Of a DNA stretch of 64,000 nucleotides, positions 1 through 8,043 are shown piece by piece (position 1 is the stretch's first letter; the number at the start of each line of letters is the position of its first letter). The DNA comes from Gracilibacillus halotolerans (GTDB lineage: Bacteria > Bacillota > Bacilli > Bacillales > Amphibacillaceae), in contig NZ_JACHON010000010.1 in assembly GCF_014206945.1 (NCBI RefSeq), positions 1 to 64,000 of the forward strand, read 5' to 3'. The notes beneath the pieces are model-generated. The model was not told the origin of the DNA, did not search any database, and was given only the letters and a program-made list of their open reading frames with translations. The position numbers were made by a program, and so were the translations under genes.

Positions 1-88
1 ACGGACACCCTTACGATTAGCTAACCACTACTTCTGCCTTCGTGGCTCGGGACTCTCACCCTAGAGATTACACCCATGCCGGGCACAC
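1..88 (-). mobile_element. 5' end of a group IIC intron, truncated by the window edge
   Basis: Read on the minus strand from position 88, the sequence begins GTGTGCCCGGCATGGGTG and continues through AGGGTGAGAGTCCCGAGCC and CGAAGGCAGAAGTAGTGG. This is the domain I start of bacterial group IIC introns and, from memory, is very close to the Oceanobacillus iheyensis intron. The intron would continue leftwards outside the window, where its maturase, if present, would lie. It sits directly after a terminator hairpin (99-131), the usual target of class C introns. Splicing competence cannot be judged from 88 bases. Confidence 0.85.
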
Positions 89-90
89 TA

Positions 91-137
91 AAAAAATGGC
101 TATTGACTTGCCGTATTGGCAGGTCAATAGCTTTTTT
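91..137 (-). terminator. Rho-independent terminator, target of the group IIC intron
   Basis: A 14-bp inverted repeat (99-112 with 118-131) has a 5-base loop and is flanked by A6/A7 on the left and T6 on the right, so it can terminate in both directions. On the minus strand it ends the 148-501 gene, and the intron starts 2-3 bases after its T-run. Confidence 0.85.
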
Positions 138-147
138 AATGGTTAAC

Positions 148-501
148 TTATAAAGATTGGACGTAGCTAATAATTTCAGTTATTTTATTGTCGTTCTCAT
201 TCACTAGATACATATCACAAAAACTATAGTGAGACCATTCGCCTTGATTGCTCAAAGAATGAATCGTGCCATTTAATGCAGCTTTATTTCCTTCAATAAT
301 AATATGCTCCAAATCTATCTCAAAACCCTCATCTGATTTTACATCCGATAAAAGCGCCTCTAATTTCTCTTTCCCTTTAATCGTTTCTGTTCCAACCATT
401 CTCCAAACTACATTGTCCGAAACTTTTTCTATTACACTTTTTACATCAACGTTCATTAATGCTTTATTAAAATCCATAAAAAAATGTTTATCTAAGCTCA
501 T
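148..501 (-). CDS. SnoaL-like / NTF2-fold small protein
   Basis: A 117-aa soluble protein. The pattern (N-terminal helix with FNKALMNVDVKSVIE, a tryptophan-containing NVVWRMVG strand, GKEKLEALL, then alternating strands ending KITEIISYV) fits the cystatin/NTF2-like cone fold of SnoaL-type proteins of 110-130 aa. Members include small-molecule isomerases and hydrolases and many uncharacterised stress proteins; no substrate can be named. The start has a good AGGAAAGGAAG-type ribosome binding site. It appears monocistronic, ending at the hairpin at 99-131, with an extended -10 upstream. Confidence 0.7.
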   Translation of the reverse strand: MSLDKHFFMDFNKALMNVDVKSVIEKVSDNVVWRMVGTETIKGKEKLEALLSDVKSDEGFEIDLEHIIIEGNKAALNGTIHSLSNQGEWSHYSFCDMYLVNENDNKITEIISYVQSL

Positions 502-542
502 CGTCTGCTTCCTTTCCTCTACTACTAAATAATTGTTCTTTT

Positions 543-551
543 ATTATAGCA
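543..551 (-). promoter_or_regulatory. Possible extended -10 promoter for the SnoaL-like gene
   Basis: The minus strand reads TGCTATAAT about 45 bases before the ATG at 501, an extended -10 (TGn plus perfect TATAAT). No convincing -35 hexamer is visible, which extended -10 promoters tolerate. Confidence 0.45.
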
Positions 552-713
552 TGGTCTATATTTCTATCCTTCGCACAGCATTCTCTTACTGTACAATTAA
601 AAACCAACTCAAAATCGAAAAGACTGTGAATATTATTCGTTAAGACTGATATGCTCGAGATGTTTGTGATAAACTAAGGTATAAAAATAGAATGTAATGG
701 AGTGTTTGAATAG

Positions 714-1259
714 ATGGGAGAAAAGTTATCTAATAATAAAGTAAAAAGAAATTATAAGCCCGCTATCATTACCATCTCTATCGTTCTGATTGGGGTTATT
801 GGACTTCTTTCGGGAAAACGCGGTGGTGAAGAAGTAGAAGCTTTTGATATTACCATCCTGCCTTTAATGAATGCTATTTTTAATAGTTTTACGTTTATCT
901 TTTTACTAAGTGCATTCATCGCAATTATGAAACGAAAAGTAAAAGTGCATAAGCGCTTTATCTATGCCGCATTTGTAACAACGTCCTTTTTCCTTGTTAC
1001 GTATGTTACCTATCATTATCTAACACCGTCAACTTCTTACGGTGGAACAGGTATTATGGCATTTATTTACTACTTTATTTTGATCACACATATCGTGTTA
1101 GCAGCAGGTATTGTGCCACTTGCTTTAACAAGTGTAGCGAGGGCATGGAATGAAGAAAATGATCGCCATCGAAAAATTGCTCGTTGGACCATGCCGATTT
1201 GGCTTTATGTAAGTATTACTGGTGTTCTCGTTTATGTAATGATTTCGCCATATTACTAA
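714..1259 (+). CDS. yozB: DUF420 family membrane protein, YozB-like
   Basis: A 181-aa protein with about five hydrophobic segments (roughly residues 18-34, 45-68, 82-100, 113-138, 156-178). The motifs LPLMNAIFNSFTF, KVHKRFIYAAF, ITHIVLAAG and RHRKIARWTMPIWLYVSITG are characteristic of DUF420 proteins, with conserved membrane histidines. DUF420 genes often lie near cytochrome oxidase assembly genes (the CtaG/CtaM neighbourhood), but this copy stands alone between a SnoaL-like gene and tenA. ATG at 714 follows a weak GGAG. A strong terminator follows, so this is probably a single-gene transcript. The exact role is unknown. Confidence 0.8.
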   Translation: MGEKLSNNKVKRNYKPAIITISIVLIGVIGLLSGKRGGEEVEAFDITILPLMNAIFNSFTFIFLLSAFIAIMKRKVKVHKRFIYAAFVTTSFFLVTYVTYHYLTPSTSYGGTGIMAFIYYFILITHIVLAAGIVPLALTSVARAWNEENDRHRKIARWTMPIWLYVSITGVLVYVMISPYY

Positions 1260-1265
1260 TAAATG

Positions 1266-1314
1266 AAATCCCCTATTAGCAAGTATCAAATACTTACTAT
1301 TAGGGGATTTTTTT
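1266..1314 (+). terminator. Rho-independent terminator after the DUF420 gene
   Basis: CCCCTATTAGCAAGTA pairs with TACTTACTATTAGGGG around a short loop and is followed by ATTTTTTT on the plus strand. It lies between the convergent DUF420 and tenA genes; the minus-strand side has only a poor T-run. Confidence 0.85.
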
Positions 1315-1357
1315 AATGTCGAAGATTTATGAGTCAACTACCATTGAAAACAAACTT

Positions 1358-2041
1358 TTATAGCTTAATCGGCCACTCCTCTTTGTTTTCAGCCATGTCC
1401 CAAAACATGTACTCATAAAGACTTGTTTTTACAACAATATCTTCTAACACAGCAAGATCTCTCTCGGGCATATCATCTGCCATTTTGTTCATTAGTTGTA
1501 TACAGTCATTTGCTAAGGCAGTAAATTCCTCGGATGAATAGGTTGTCACCCAGTCTCCGTAAAACTCATGCTCCAAAGCACCTGGAATTTTAGCTAGTTC
1601 TTTCCCAATATAATTATAACTCCATGCACACGCTAATACAGAAGCTACAACATTTTCAATACCACCTCGTTGAGACACATTTAACATATAACTTGTATAA
1701 GCAGTCGTTGTAGCAGCTGGGTATGTTTTCTCTAAATCTTCTGGAGTAATATTAAACTTTGCCGCATATTGGCGATGCAAATCCATCTCCATATGAAGTG
1801 TTCCATGAAGCAACCCGGCAAAAGTAGTCATTGTTTCTAAGTCTTCTGCTTTTGCACTACCTAAAGCAAACAATCGGGAATATTCAATTAAATAGACATA
1901 ATCTTGCTTGAGCCAATGTTTAAATTTTTCCTTATCTAACGTGCCATCACCTAACCCCTTCACAAAAGGGTGCTCCAAGTAGGCAGTCCAAATTGGTTCT
2001 ACTTTACTCCATAAACGATCGGTAAATACATTTGTCATCAT
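1358..2041 (-). CDS. tenA: Thiaminase II / aminopyrimidine aminohydrolase TenA
   Basis: A 227-aa protein of the normal TenA length. HPFVKGLGDGTL and the active-site Asp47 (LKQDYVYL), Cys138 (VLACAWSYNY) and Glu210 (LYEYMFWDM) match the catalytic set of TenA_C proteins. These hydrolyse thiamine breakdown products such as aminomethyl-HMP to hydroxymethylpyrimidine for thiamine salvage, in the cytoplasm. The ATG has an AAGGAGA site; the neighbouring ATG one codon later is equally possible. A TPP aptamer and a leader terminator lie upstream, so high TPP should switch it off. A paralogue with its own TPP leader is at 11398-12087. No thiamine biosynthesis genes lie alongside either copy. Confidence 0.93.
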   Translation of the reverse strand: MMTNVFTDRLWSKVEPIWTAYLEHPFVKGLGDGTLDKEKFKHWLKQDYVYLIEYSRLFALGSAKAEDLETMTTFAGLLHGTLHMEMDLHRQYAAKFNITPEDLEKTYPAATTTAYTSYMLNVSQRGGIENVVASVLACAWSYNYIGKELAKIPGALEHEFYGDWVTTYSSEEFTALANDCIQLMNKMADDMPERDLAVLEDIVVKTSLYEYMFWDMAENKEEWPIKL

Positions 2042-2141
2042 ACATTCTCCTTCTTCATTATATTTTTTTAAATAGACTCTCCAATATGTATTCTAGAAAA
2101 ATATCATCCTTTCTCATCGACAAGGGGCATTTCATTAATAG

Positions 2142-2180
2142 AAAAGCAAAAACCCATTTCCGTAAGTACTGGAAATGGGT
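2142..2180 (-). terminator. Leader terminator of the tenA TPP riboswitch
   Basis: On the minus strand ACCCATTTCC, a 9-base loop and GGAAATGGGT are followed by TTTTGCTTTT. It lies between the TPP aptamer and the tenA start, so it is the expected transcriptional expression platform. Confidence 0.85.
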
Positions 2181-2245
2181 AGAGTTCAGCTAGCAATATT
2201 AACTAGAACATCATAAATTGAATATGCTCGTTATGCATGCTTTCC

Positions 2246-2329
2246 ATTCCACTTCCCTACGCTAGTGCTAACTAGATCAGGTTCAAAGGGTCGATTTTAC
2301 TCTCTCAGCATTTTCATGCTCCCCTAGTC
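2246..2329 (-). promoter_or_regulatory. TPP riboswitch (THI element) of tenA
   Basis: The minus strand carries the diagnostic TPP aptamer parts in order: ACTAGGGGAGC, GCTGAGAG, ACCCTTTGAACCTGATCTAG, TTAGCACTAGCG and TAGGGAAGTGG. The terminator at 2142-2180 makes this an OFF switch acting by premature transcription termination. Confidence 0.95.
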
Positions 2330-2356
2330 GAATTAATTATTCAATTACTAATATTC

Positions 2357-2385
2357 AGTATAATAAGGAATTTATGGTAAGTCAA
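2357..2385 (-). promoter_or_regulatory. Sigma-A promoter of the TPP leader and tenA
   Basis: The minus strand has TTGACT (2385-2380), a 17-base spacer, then TATACT (2362-2357), just upstream of the aptamer. Spacing is ideal and each hexamer deviates by only one base. Confidence 0.75.
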
Positions 2386-2436
2386 TGATAGTGTATGAGA
2401 GTATTAGTATCGAAGGTTTAGAGCATGCGACGATTC

Positions 2437-2680
2437 TGCTTTATCCGTAGTGGATTCGTGGTATCGTGAGTCGTTTATGCTTTATCCGTAGGGGATGTGT
2501 AGTATCAGGAGTCGTTACTGCTTTATCCGTAGTGGATGTGTAGTATCGGGAGTCGTTACTGCTTTATCCGTAGTGGATTCGTGGTATCGTGAGTCGTTAC
2601 TGCTTTATCCGTTGTGGATGTGTAGTATCGCGAGTGTTACTGCTTTATCCATAGTGAAAGTCTATTATCGTGAGTGTTCC
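2437..2680. repeat. Six tandem copies of a 41-bp repeat
   Basis: Six consecutive units of 40-41 bp start with TGCTTTATCCGTAGTGGAT at about 2437, 2478, 2519, 2560, 2601 and 2641. Units 1-5 differ at a few positions and unit 6 is the most diverged. Units have no spacers and little dyad symmetry, so this is not a CRISPR. The plus strand stays open through much of the array, but no ribosome binding site or recognisable protein accompanies it. The last unit overlaps the final codons and stop of the cupin gene, so the array supplies that protein's C-terminus. Confidence 0.85.
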
Positions 2681-3147
2681 TGTTCATGTGCAGCCATAGC
2701 TTCAGCCTTTGTGCGATGCACAGTTCCAAATGGATGATTCGGTGGAGCGTAAATAGAATAAAGCTTCATCGGGACATTCCCAGTGTTGATAACGTTATGC
2801 CAAGTTCCTGCAGGGATAATTATCGCCGAATCATCATGCACAGGTGTTACTTGTTTCAAGTTTCCTTGATGATCACCAAATTGAACAATCCCCTGTCCCT
2901 GTTCAATACGTAAAAACTGATCCACTTGCGGATGAATCTCTAATCCAATATCTTCTCCTGGAAGTATGCTCATTAAGGTTACTTGCAAATGGCGCCCTGT
3001 CCATAAAGCTGTTCGAAAATTTCTATTCTCTTTTGTAGCCTGATTAATATTAATTGTAAACGGATATGGGCCGTAATCAGTGACAGTACTTTGCACTCTA
3101 TTAACATCTTGATTATACGACCAATCATTATAATACATAGTTATCAT
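2665..3147 (-). CDS. Small cupin-fold protein
   Basis: A 160-aa single-domain cupin. Motif 1 is GEDIGLEIHPQVDQFLRIEQGQG (about residues 63-85) and motif 2 is PAGTWHNVINTG, with the following YSIYAPPNHPFGTVH typical of a Cupin_2 subgroup common in bacilli. Motif 1 has only one clear metal-ligand histidine (HPQVDQ rather than HxH), so metal binding is possible but not assured. Function is unknown; such proteins are isomerases, dioxygenases or binding proteins. The ATG has GGAAGGATG. The SDR gene ends 12 bases upstream, so the two probably share a transcript. The last residues come from the tandem repeat. Confidence 0.85.
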   Translation of the reverse strand: MITMYYNDWSYNQDVNRVQSTVTDYGPYPFTININQATKENRNFRTALWTGRHLQVTLMSILPGEDIGLEIHPQVDQFLRIEQGQGIVQFGDHQGNLKQVTPVHDDSAIIIPAGTWHNVINTGNVPMKLYSIYAPPNHPFGTVHRTKAEAMAAHEQEHSR

Positions 3148-3159
3148 CCTTCCCTTTAT

Positions 3160-4071
3160 TTATCTAAAAATTTGTCCTCCATTAACATGTAACGTTTGAC
3201 CTGTTACAAAACGCGAATCGTCAGACGCTAAATATACAAATGTTGGCGCTAATTCAAATGGCTGTGCCTGTCTGTCCATCGGATTCCCTGCTAATGTTAC
3301 CGCATCAGGTGAAAAACTTGATGGTATTAAAGGTGTCCACACACGACCTGGAGCAATGGCATTGACCCTAATTCCCTTCGTCACTAAGTTTTTTGCTAAG
3401 GAACGAGTAAAGCCAACATTAGCTGCCTTCGTAGCTGAGTAATCAATTAATTCATCATGACCATCAAAGGCAACCACAGACGATGTATTAATAATCGAAC
3501 TTCCAGCCTCTAAAAACGGCAAAGCAGCCCTCGTCGTGTAAAAATGTGAATATATATTTACTTTAAACGTATCCTCGAATTGCTCATCACTAATATCTTC
3601 TAAATTTTGCTGTTGAAACTGAATGCCAACATGATTACATAGAATATCTAACTGACCAAGTTTCCGTATAGTTTCCTCTACTATAAATTGACAATGCTCT
3701 TTATCTCTAACATCTCCTGGTAACAAAAGGCACACTTGACCTAATTCTTCTATTCGTCTCTTTGTTCGATTAGCATCCTCATGTTCATCTAAATAAGAAA
3801 TCGCTAAATTAGCACCTTCTTTTGCAAACGCAATTGCCGTTGCTGCACCTATTCCGCTATCACCACCAGTAATCAATGCTACTTTTCCTTTTAGTTTTCC
3901 ACTACCTTTTTCTTGTGGATTTTCAATGATTGGCCTAGGAACCATAAGACTTTCGACTCCTGGTTGACGGTATTGTCTTTGTTCTGGAACAGTTAGTGCT
4001 ACTTCTTGATATTGTGTAATTCTCCCGTAATTCCGTGCCATAGGATACGTTTCATTTCTATTATTAGGCAT
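3160..4071 (-). CDS. Short-chain dehydrogenase/reductase, YhdF/YdaD-like
   Basis: A 303-aa SDR with the NAD(P)-binding [20 protein letters not shown], adenine-pocket PGDVRD, and the catalytic Ser (INTSSVVAF) and YSATKAA Tyr-Lys pair. The usual NNAG is replaced by CNHVG. The roughly 40-aa proline-rich N-terminal extension ([16 protein letters not shown]) is the signature of the stress-induced glucose-1-dehydrogenase-like SDRs such as B. subtilis YhdF and YdaD. I chose ATG at 4071 because AAGGAGG lies about 8 bases before it; the open frame extends to 4146 but that start lacks a ribosome binding site. It precedes the cupin gene. Confidence 0.88.
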   Translation of the reverse strand: MPNNRNETYPMARNYGRITQYQEVALTVPEQRQYRQPGVESLMVPRPIIENPQEKGSGKLKGKVALITGGDSGIGAATAIAFAKEGANLAISYLDEHEDANRTKRRIEELGQVCLLLPGDVRDKEHCQFIVEETIRKLGQLDILCNHVGIQFQQQNLEDISDEQFEDTFKVNIYSHFYTTRAALPFLEAGSSIINTSSVVAFDGHDELIDYSATKAANVGFTRSLAKNLVTKGIRVNAIAPGRVWTPLIPSSFSPDAVTLAGNPMDRQAQPFELAPTFVYLASDDSRFVTGQTLHVNGGQIFR

Positions 4072-4213
4072 GAGAAAACTGCCTCCTTCATAAGTATCTA
4101 GGTTTACTTTATGATAGTTAGGCATACGTTGTGCATGTTTCCTCATAAAGACTTGCTCTGATTTTAGCAGTGTAGCATATAGTACATAGTAAATCGTGAG
4201 AGGAGAGAGAATA

Positions 4214-4384
4214 TTGGAGTATTACTACCATCCGGAAGTTAAATATCTCTTATTAAACCATTCAAATGAAAGGGTTAGGGTTTCTTATGCTAATAATTCT
4301 TCCCCCTTTCTTTTACCACTTATAGCAAGTAGACCACCGTACTACACGAACCCTATTTATGAGCCAATGTATCCCATTCTATAA
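4214..4384 (+). CDS. Small Tyr/Pro-rich protein, unrecognised
   Basis: A 56-aa reading frame starting at TTG (4214) behind AGAGGAGAGAG. The frame is open from a GTG at 4196, but that start has no ribosome binding site. The product begins with [11 protein letters not shown] and ends [17 protein letters not shown], rich in Tyr and Pro, with no membrane segment or known domain. The composition recalls small spore coat or inner-spore proteins, but that is inference. It is divergent from the SDR gene and followed closely by a hairpin. Confidence 0.45.
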   Translation: MEYYYHPEVKYLLLNHSNERVRVSYANNSSPFLLPLIASRPPYYTNPIYEPMYPIL

Positions 4385-4415
4385 TAAAAGAGCTGCTTCC
4401 CAGGAGGAGGCAGCC
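4385..4415 (-). terminator. Terminator of the YhfC-lipoprotein operon
   Basis: On the minus strand GCTGCCTCC and GGAAGCAGC form an imperfect stem followed by TCTTTTATTAT, directly after the lipoprotein stop at 4429. On the plus strand no T-run follows. Confidence 0.6.
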
Positions 4416-4428
4416 GATACTCAACATT

Positions 4429-4818
4429 TTATTTTACAAACAATCCTGCTATTTTGTCTTCTGGATCGAAGGTTATCGTGTAAACTCTATTTACGTTGCT
4501 ATAATTACCCGTAATCGTTACAATATAATATCCTTCCTTCATCTCCACTGAAGATTGATCAAAACTTTGAAATTCTCCTGACTCTTCGATGACTGGTGTC
4601 ACTTCAGCATTCATTTTTTCTACAGATAATTCTGAAGACATTTTTTCATCAAATTGTTCATAAAGTTCTTCAAATTTTCCGTCATTTAATAATTGGATAG
4701 CATCTTCTGCTTTTGTAGTGTAAGTTTGTGCTGTCTCTTCATCTACATTACCACTTACACAACCTACTAATATAAATAGGAACCCTGTTAATAATAAAAT
4801 TGTAATCTTTTTTTTCAC
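4429..4818 (-). CDS. DUF3887-type lipoprotein
   Basis: A 129-aa secreted lipoprotein. The N-terminus MKKKITILLLTGFLFILVGC ends in a lipobox with the lipidated Cys at residue 20. The remainder (DAIQLLNDGKFEELYEQFDEKMSSELSVE, then a strand-rich C-terminus) matches the DUF3887 domain, an NTF2-like fold often fused to hydrolases or found alone. It is anchored outside the membrane and its function is unknown. Its start overlaps the stop of the upstream YhfC-type gene by 4 bases (ATGA), indicating translational coupling. Confidence 0.85.
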   Translation of the reverse strand: MKKKITILLLTGFLFILVGCVSGNVDEETAQTYTTKAEDAIQLLNDGKFEELYEQFDEKMSSELSVEKMNAEVTPVIEESGEFQSFDQSSVEMKEGYYIVTITGNYSNVNRVYTITFDPEDKIAGLFVK

Positions 4819-5498
4819 CTTAAAGACCCCTTCCTTCTAACTACAAAACTATACGCTAACATGATTAATCCCATCATAACAATAAATCCTTCAATTATAT
4901 ATAAAGATAGATTAGTAGGTACGTAATAAGATATAACTCCAATTGAAGCATTTACTATCGTATGTAGTATTATCGCTATCCACACATATCGAATCTGTTT
5001 TTTGACAACTCCCTGCAGTATCATTAAAGATAAACCAACATGGAGAAACATAGCGGATAATCTTTCTATTCCACTAATAAAACTAAGACTATCCGTTAGT
5101 AAATAAGGCGTCATCAAAATAGCATTAATCATAGGGATTCCCACTAGCAATATTGCTTCTATTCCGCCATGGCCTAGACCAAAAATAACACCGTGTCCCC
5201 AATTTCTCCGTTTCATAAGAAAGCGCATCGTAACATACCTTCCCCATTCCTCAATAAGGGCCGCTGTAACTCCGAGGAATAAAGCAAATAAGATAGGCTG
5301 TGTTGCGCTAAAAAATAAATAGCTAGTACTATTCTTTTCTAAAACAGACAGTAAAGGCATTCGCAGAGTTACTTGGGAAACAACAAATGTTGCTACACCT
5401 AACAAAAAGGAAACATAACTTTTTTTCCAACAAGCATATATAAATACTGCTACTGGTAAAATAACACTCACTAGTATAGTGAATAATCCCCCTAGCAT
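4815..5498 (-). CDS. YhfC family intramembrane protease-like protein
   Basis: A 227-aa membrane protein with about seven hydrophobic segments. AALIEEWGRYVTMRFL carries the paired glutamates and FGLGHGGIEAILL the histidine that define the YhfC branch of glutamic-type intramembrane metalloproteases (ABI/CPBP-related). An IILHTIVNASIGV segment supplies a further His-Asn motif typical of this fold. Substrate is unknown. ATG at 5498 is preceded by GGGAAGGG. It overlaps the downstream lipoprotein gene by 4 bases, and the pair ends in a terminator at 4385-4415. Confidence 0.85.
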   Translation of the reverse strand: MLGGLFTILVSVILPVAVFIYACWKKSYVSFLLGVATFVVSQVTLRMPLLSVLEKNSTSYLFFSATQPILFALFLGVTAALIEEWGRYVTMRFLMKRRNWGHGVIFGLGHGGIEAILLVGIPMINAILMTPYLLTDSLSFISGIERLSAMFLHVGLSLMILQGVVKKQIRYVWIAIILHTIVNASIGVISYYVPTNLSLYIIEGFIVMMGLIMLAYSFVVRRKGSLR

Positions 5499-5603
5499 TC
5501 CCTTCCCCCTTATCTCATAACGTTCTATTCTCTATCTATTTCAATATACAGAATTCCTATCTCTAAGACAATAAATGTCTAACCCCCCCACAATCAACCA
5601 TTT

Positions 5604-5759
5604 CTATGAGCCTTTCTTTTTCCACGGTGGATCTCCATGTTCGTGTAATTTTTTATTTGCTTTATAAACGGTCAATGGGATTAGAAAAGATAGTATTGTA
5701 CATATCATTACCATTCTATCTGGAAGGAAACCGAATATGTATTCTAAAGTAGATAACAC
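5604..5759 (-). CDS. GerD-type small subunit of the germinant receptor (51 aa)
   Basis: A GTG-started frame 15 bases downstream of gerKC encodes 51 aa: a short N-terminus (STLEYIFGFLPDR), one membrane segment (MVMICTILSFLIPLTVY) and a charged tail (KANKKLHEHGDPPWKKK). Position directly after the C-subunit, length and topology resemble the small D-subunits (YczF/GerKD type) reported beside ger operons, some of which modulate receptor activity. Those usually have two membrane segments, so this would be a short version. The ribosome binding site is weak, consistent with coupling to gerKC. Assignment is by position and topology, not sequence identity. Confidence 0.65.
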   Translation of the reverse strand: MLSTLEYIFGFLPDRMVMICTILSFLIPLTVYKANKKLHEHGDPPWKKKGS

Positions 5760-5774
5760 CTCACACAACCTTTC

Positions 5775-6947
5775 TTATTTTTTATTTGACTTATCGATTA
5801 CACCATGAGCTCGTACCTCTGCAATTACATTGACGGTTATTTCACTATTAACAAAATATTTTTCGCCTTTTTCCCAATCATCTTTCATCTTTTTCCAAGT
5901 CTTATAATCACTCTTGTTGAGCTCATCTAAAAAACCAAATATATCCGCTTCGAATTCTTGTTGTGCCTTTTTTATTGTTTTTTCGACAATCTCTTCTGTT
6001 TTTGCTGCTACTTTTTTCTCTAGCTTCAAATTAGATTCAATATCATTCAGTACTAGACCTCCAAAGGTTTCTTGCAATTCGCCCTCTAATTTAATCTGAA
6101 CATTTATTTTCGGATTTTCTTGATTTTTTGCTTGAACATTAACGATACTTTTCGCTTCTCTAATTGAAAAAGTAGTTATCCCACCTTCTATTTCCACTTC
6201 TATCGGTCCACGTGCATCCTCTTCTGTAACCAAATTCAAGCCAAACATTTCATTTAATTCTAGTTTACCGATAACTTTTTCTGACACTGACCCATAAATG
6301 GCTCCATCCGTTTCCTCTAATAGCTTTTCCTTGCTAGCTAACTCGGTTAGAACAAAGCTACGTTTCGTTAGTAAATAATCATGAATATCCCCAAGCTTTG
6401 TGTTCTTTAATTTATTCGTTTCTTTTAGATTTTTCTCTAATAATTCAAAAAGGTACAGAGTTGGTAGCTTCTCATTTTCTGGTTCTATCTCCAATATATC
6501 TTTTGCTTTGTCTTTTGAAATAATAACATCTATTCCTCTATCGGTATCTCTATTTCTTATAAATATATCGAGTACATCTGCCATGAGTCCAGGGGTAGAC
6601 GCAACTTCTTCTGAAATGGCTATTACTTTAAGATGTTCAAAGAATGGTATCTTGTTTGTCTGATTAGCTATTTTTTGAGTGATGAGATCTATACTATTTC
6701 CGCTAGCAGATAGGTTCATATAGGGATTTCCACCACCACCTGATTGAGCAGGATTTCCTAATCCGGGAGGAACTGCAAACTGAGTAGTAACTGTCAAATG
6801 ATTCTCGGCAGCCTCTTGACCTTCAGCAAAATCTATCGCCATACCAATAATTAAACCCCGATCCTCTATATTAACAATATCCCAACATCCAGAAAGCAGA
6901 AAGATAATGAGTAGACAACCAATAAAATTAAATAGCCTTTTTTCCAT
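5775..6947 (-). CDS. gerKC: Spore germination receptor C-subunit, Ger(x)C lipoprotein
   Basis: A 390-aa lipoprotein with lipobox LLSGC (Cys21) followed by the family signature WDIVNIEDRGLIIGMAID and, later, INVQIKLEGELQE and the C-terminal helical domain ending ADIFGFLDELNKSDYKTWKK. It is the lipid-anchored subunit of a GerA-family nutrient receptor in the spore inner membrane, working with the A and B subunits. Start ATG at 6947 has GAAAGGGGA and lies inside the end of gerKB (20-base overlap), showing coupling. A glycine-rich stretch (QSGGGGNPYMN) near residue 70 is typical of the GerK/YndF branch. Transcription in the forespore is expected; no promoter was confidently found. Confidence 0.93.
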   Translation of the reverse strand: MEKRLFNFIGCLLIIFLLSGCWDIVNIEDRGLIIGMAIDFAEGQEAAENHLTVTTQFAVPPGLGNPAQSGGGGNPYMNLSASGNSIDLITQKIANQTNKIPFFEHLKVIAISEEVASTPGLMADVLDIFIRNRDTDRGIDVIISKDKAKDILEIEPENEKLPTLYLFELLEKNLKETNKLKNTKLGDIHDYLLTKRSFVLTELASKEKLLEETDGAIYGSVSEKVIGKLELNEMFGLNLVTEEDARGPIEVEIEGGITTFSIREAKSIVNVQAKNQENPKINVQIKLEGELQETFGGLVLNDIESNLKLEKKVAAKTEEIVEKTIKKAQQEFEADIFGFLDELNKSDYKTWKKMKDDWEKGEKYFVNSEITVNVIAEVRAHGVIDKSNKK

Positions 6948-8043
6948 TAGATTTCCCCTTTCTCACCTTGGCGATGATAAACAATACAATCGCTATTAAA
7001 TATCCATATATATACATAGAGGTTGCGATATAATTTCCAAATTGAATAATTTGTGTCGTATTTTTTGGAATTGTTCCAATAAAGTAAACAAGGGGGCTAA
7101 GAAATAAGATGATATGTATTTTCTTTATTTTCTTAAAAATGGATTGTAATGCTAGTATAGCCACATCAAAAACCATCATTGCTGTCGTAAACACTCCCAT
7201 TGTCCATACAGTAAAAAATAGTGCTTCTATTCTTTCTAACATTCCTCCAGGAAGGTCTACACGCTTGGCTAAATCTACCGTTGGAAATAGCATGTTCGAC
7301 GTTCCAACTTGTCCAAAAACTAAAATACAATTTAAATACACAACAATATAGAGGACCACTGGAACGGTTACCCCAATGATAGATACTTTTGGTATGTTCT
7401 TCGGATTTTCTACGAAGGACGTATAGAATAGTATAATACTTATCCCGATATACGATAATGCACTCGTATACAAACCATGCATATGACCTTTAATGTCCGT
7501 TTGGAAGGCAGGTCTTAAGTTTGAAACATCCATTATTTTCGAGCTTAATAGGAAAACAACAATTGCAACAATGAGAATGATAGGCAAAAAGAGTATGTTT
7601 AGCCGAAATATTCCTACTCTAGACCCCGATACCGCATAGACAACTACAAGTAAGAAGGCAAGCATTACTACCTCGACTGGTGTTTTCTTAAATAAATATT
7701 GCTCGGATATATGTCCCAACATTCGAATATCATAGGCCGTAACACATATGAAATATACAGCAAAAGTAAATGTGATTACTACCGCAACAGGCTTGGACAC
7801 CAATTTGGCTGAATACGATAAAAAGCTTTGTTTCGGAAAACTTGAAGCAACTTTAGCCATAAGCCAAATAACACCCATTTGCAAAATACCTGCGATGAGA
7901 AGGGCGATCCATCCGTCAGAACCGACTGTCACTGATGCGATACCACTTGGTAAGGAAAGAACTCCTACCCCAATAATCATAGAAGGTATAGCTATTTTTA
8001 ATTCTTTATCACTTATCGTTTCGTTACTATAAAGAAACTTCAT
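6928..8043 (-). CDS. gerKB: Spore germination receptor B-subunit, endospore germination permease
   Basis: A 371-aa integral membrane protein with about ten transmembrane segments, of the APC-superfamily GerAB/ArcD-like group. The N-terminus ETISDKELKIAIPSMIIGVGVLSLPSGIA is diagnostic. In characterised receptors this subunit binds the amino-acid or sugar germinant. It overlaps gerKA by 4 bases and gerKC by 20, so the three are translated as one operon. Which germinant is recognised cannot be read from sequence. Confidence 0.93.
   Translation of the reverse strand: MKFLYSNETISDKELKIAIPSMIIGVGVLSLPSGIASVTVGSDGWIALLIAGILQMGVIWLMAKVASSFPKQSFLSYSAKLVSKPVAVVITFTFAVYFICVTAYDIRMLGHISEQYLFKKTPVEVVMLAFLLVVVYAVSGSRVGIFRLNILFLPIILIVAIVVFLLSSKIMDVSNLRPAFQTDIKGHMHGLYTSALSYIGISIILFYTSFVENPKNIPKVSIIGVTVPVVLYIVVYLNCILVFGQVGTSNMLFPTVDLAKRVDLPGGMLERIEALFFTVWTMGVFTTAMMVFDVAILALQSIFKKIKKIHIILFLSPLVYFIGTIPKNTTQIIQFGNYIATSMYIYGYLIAIVLFIIAKVRKGKSNGKKAI

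Noticed and set aside
266-532. 88-aa plus-strand frame opposite the SnoaL-like gene
   Set aside because: It is the antisense shadow of a gene with a good ribosome binding site and terminator.
2437-2680. Repeat block as a CRISPR array
   Set aside because: The units are in direct tandem without unique spacers, and no cas genes are present.
2495-2737. 80-aa plus-strand frame across the 41-bp repeats
   Set aside because: It is a by-product of the repeat period and has no ribosome binding site; the cupin gene on the other strand accounts for its right part.
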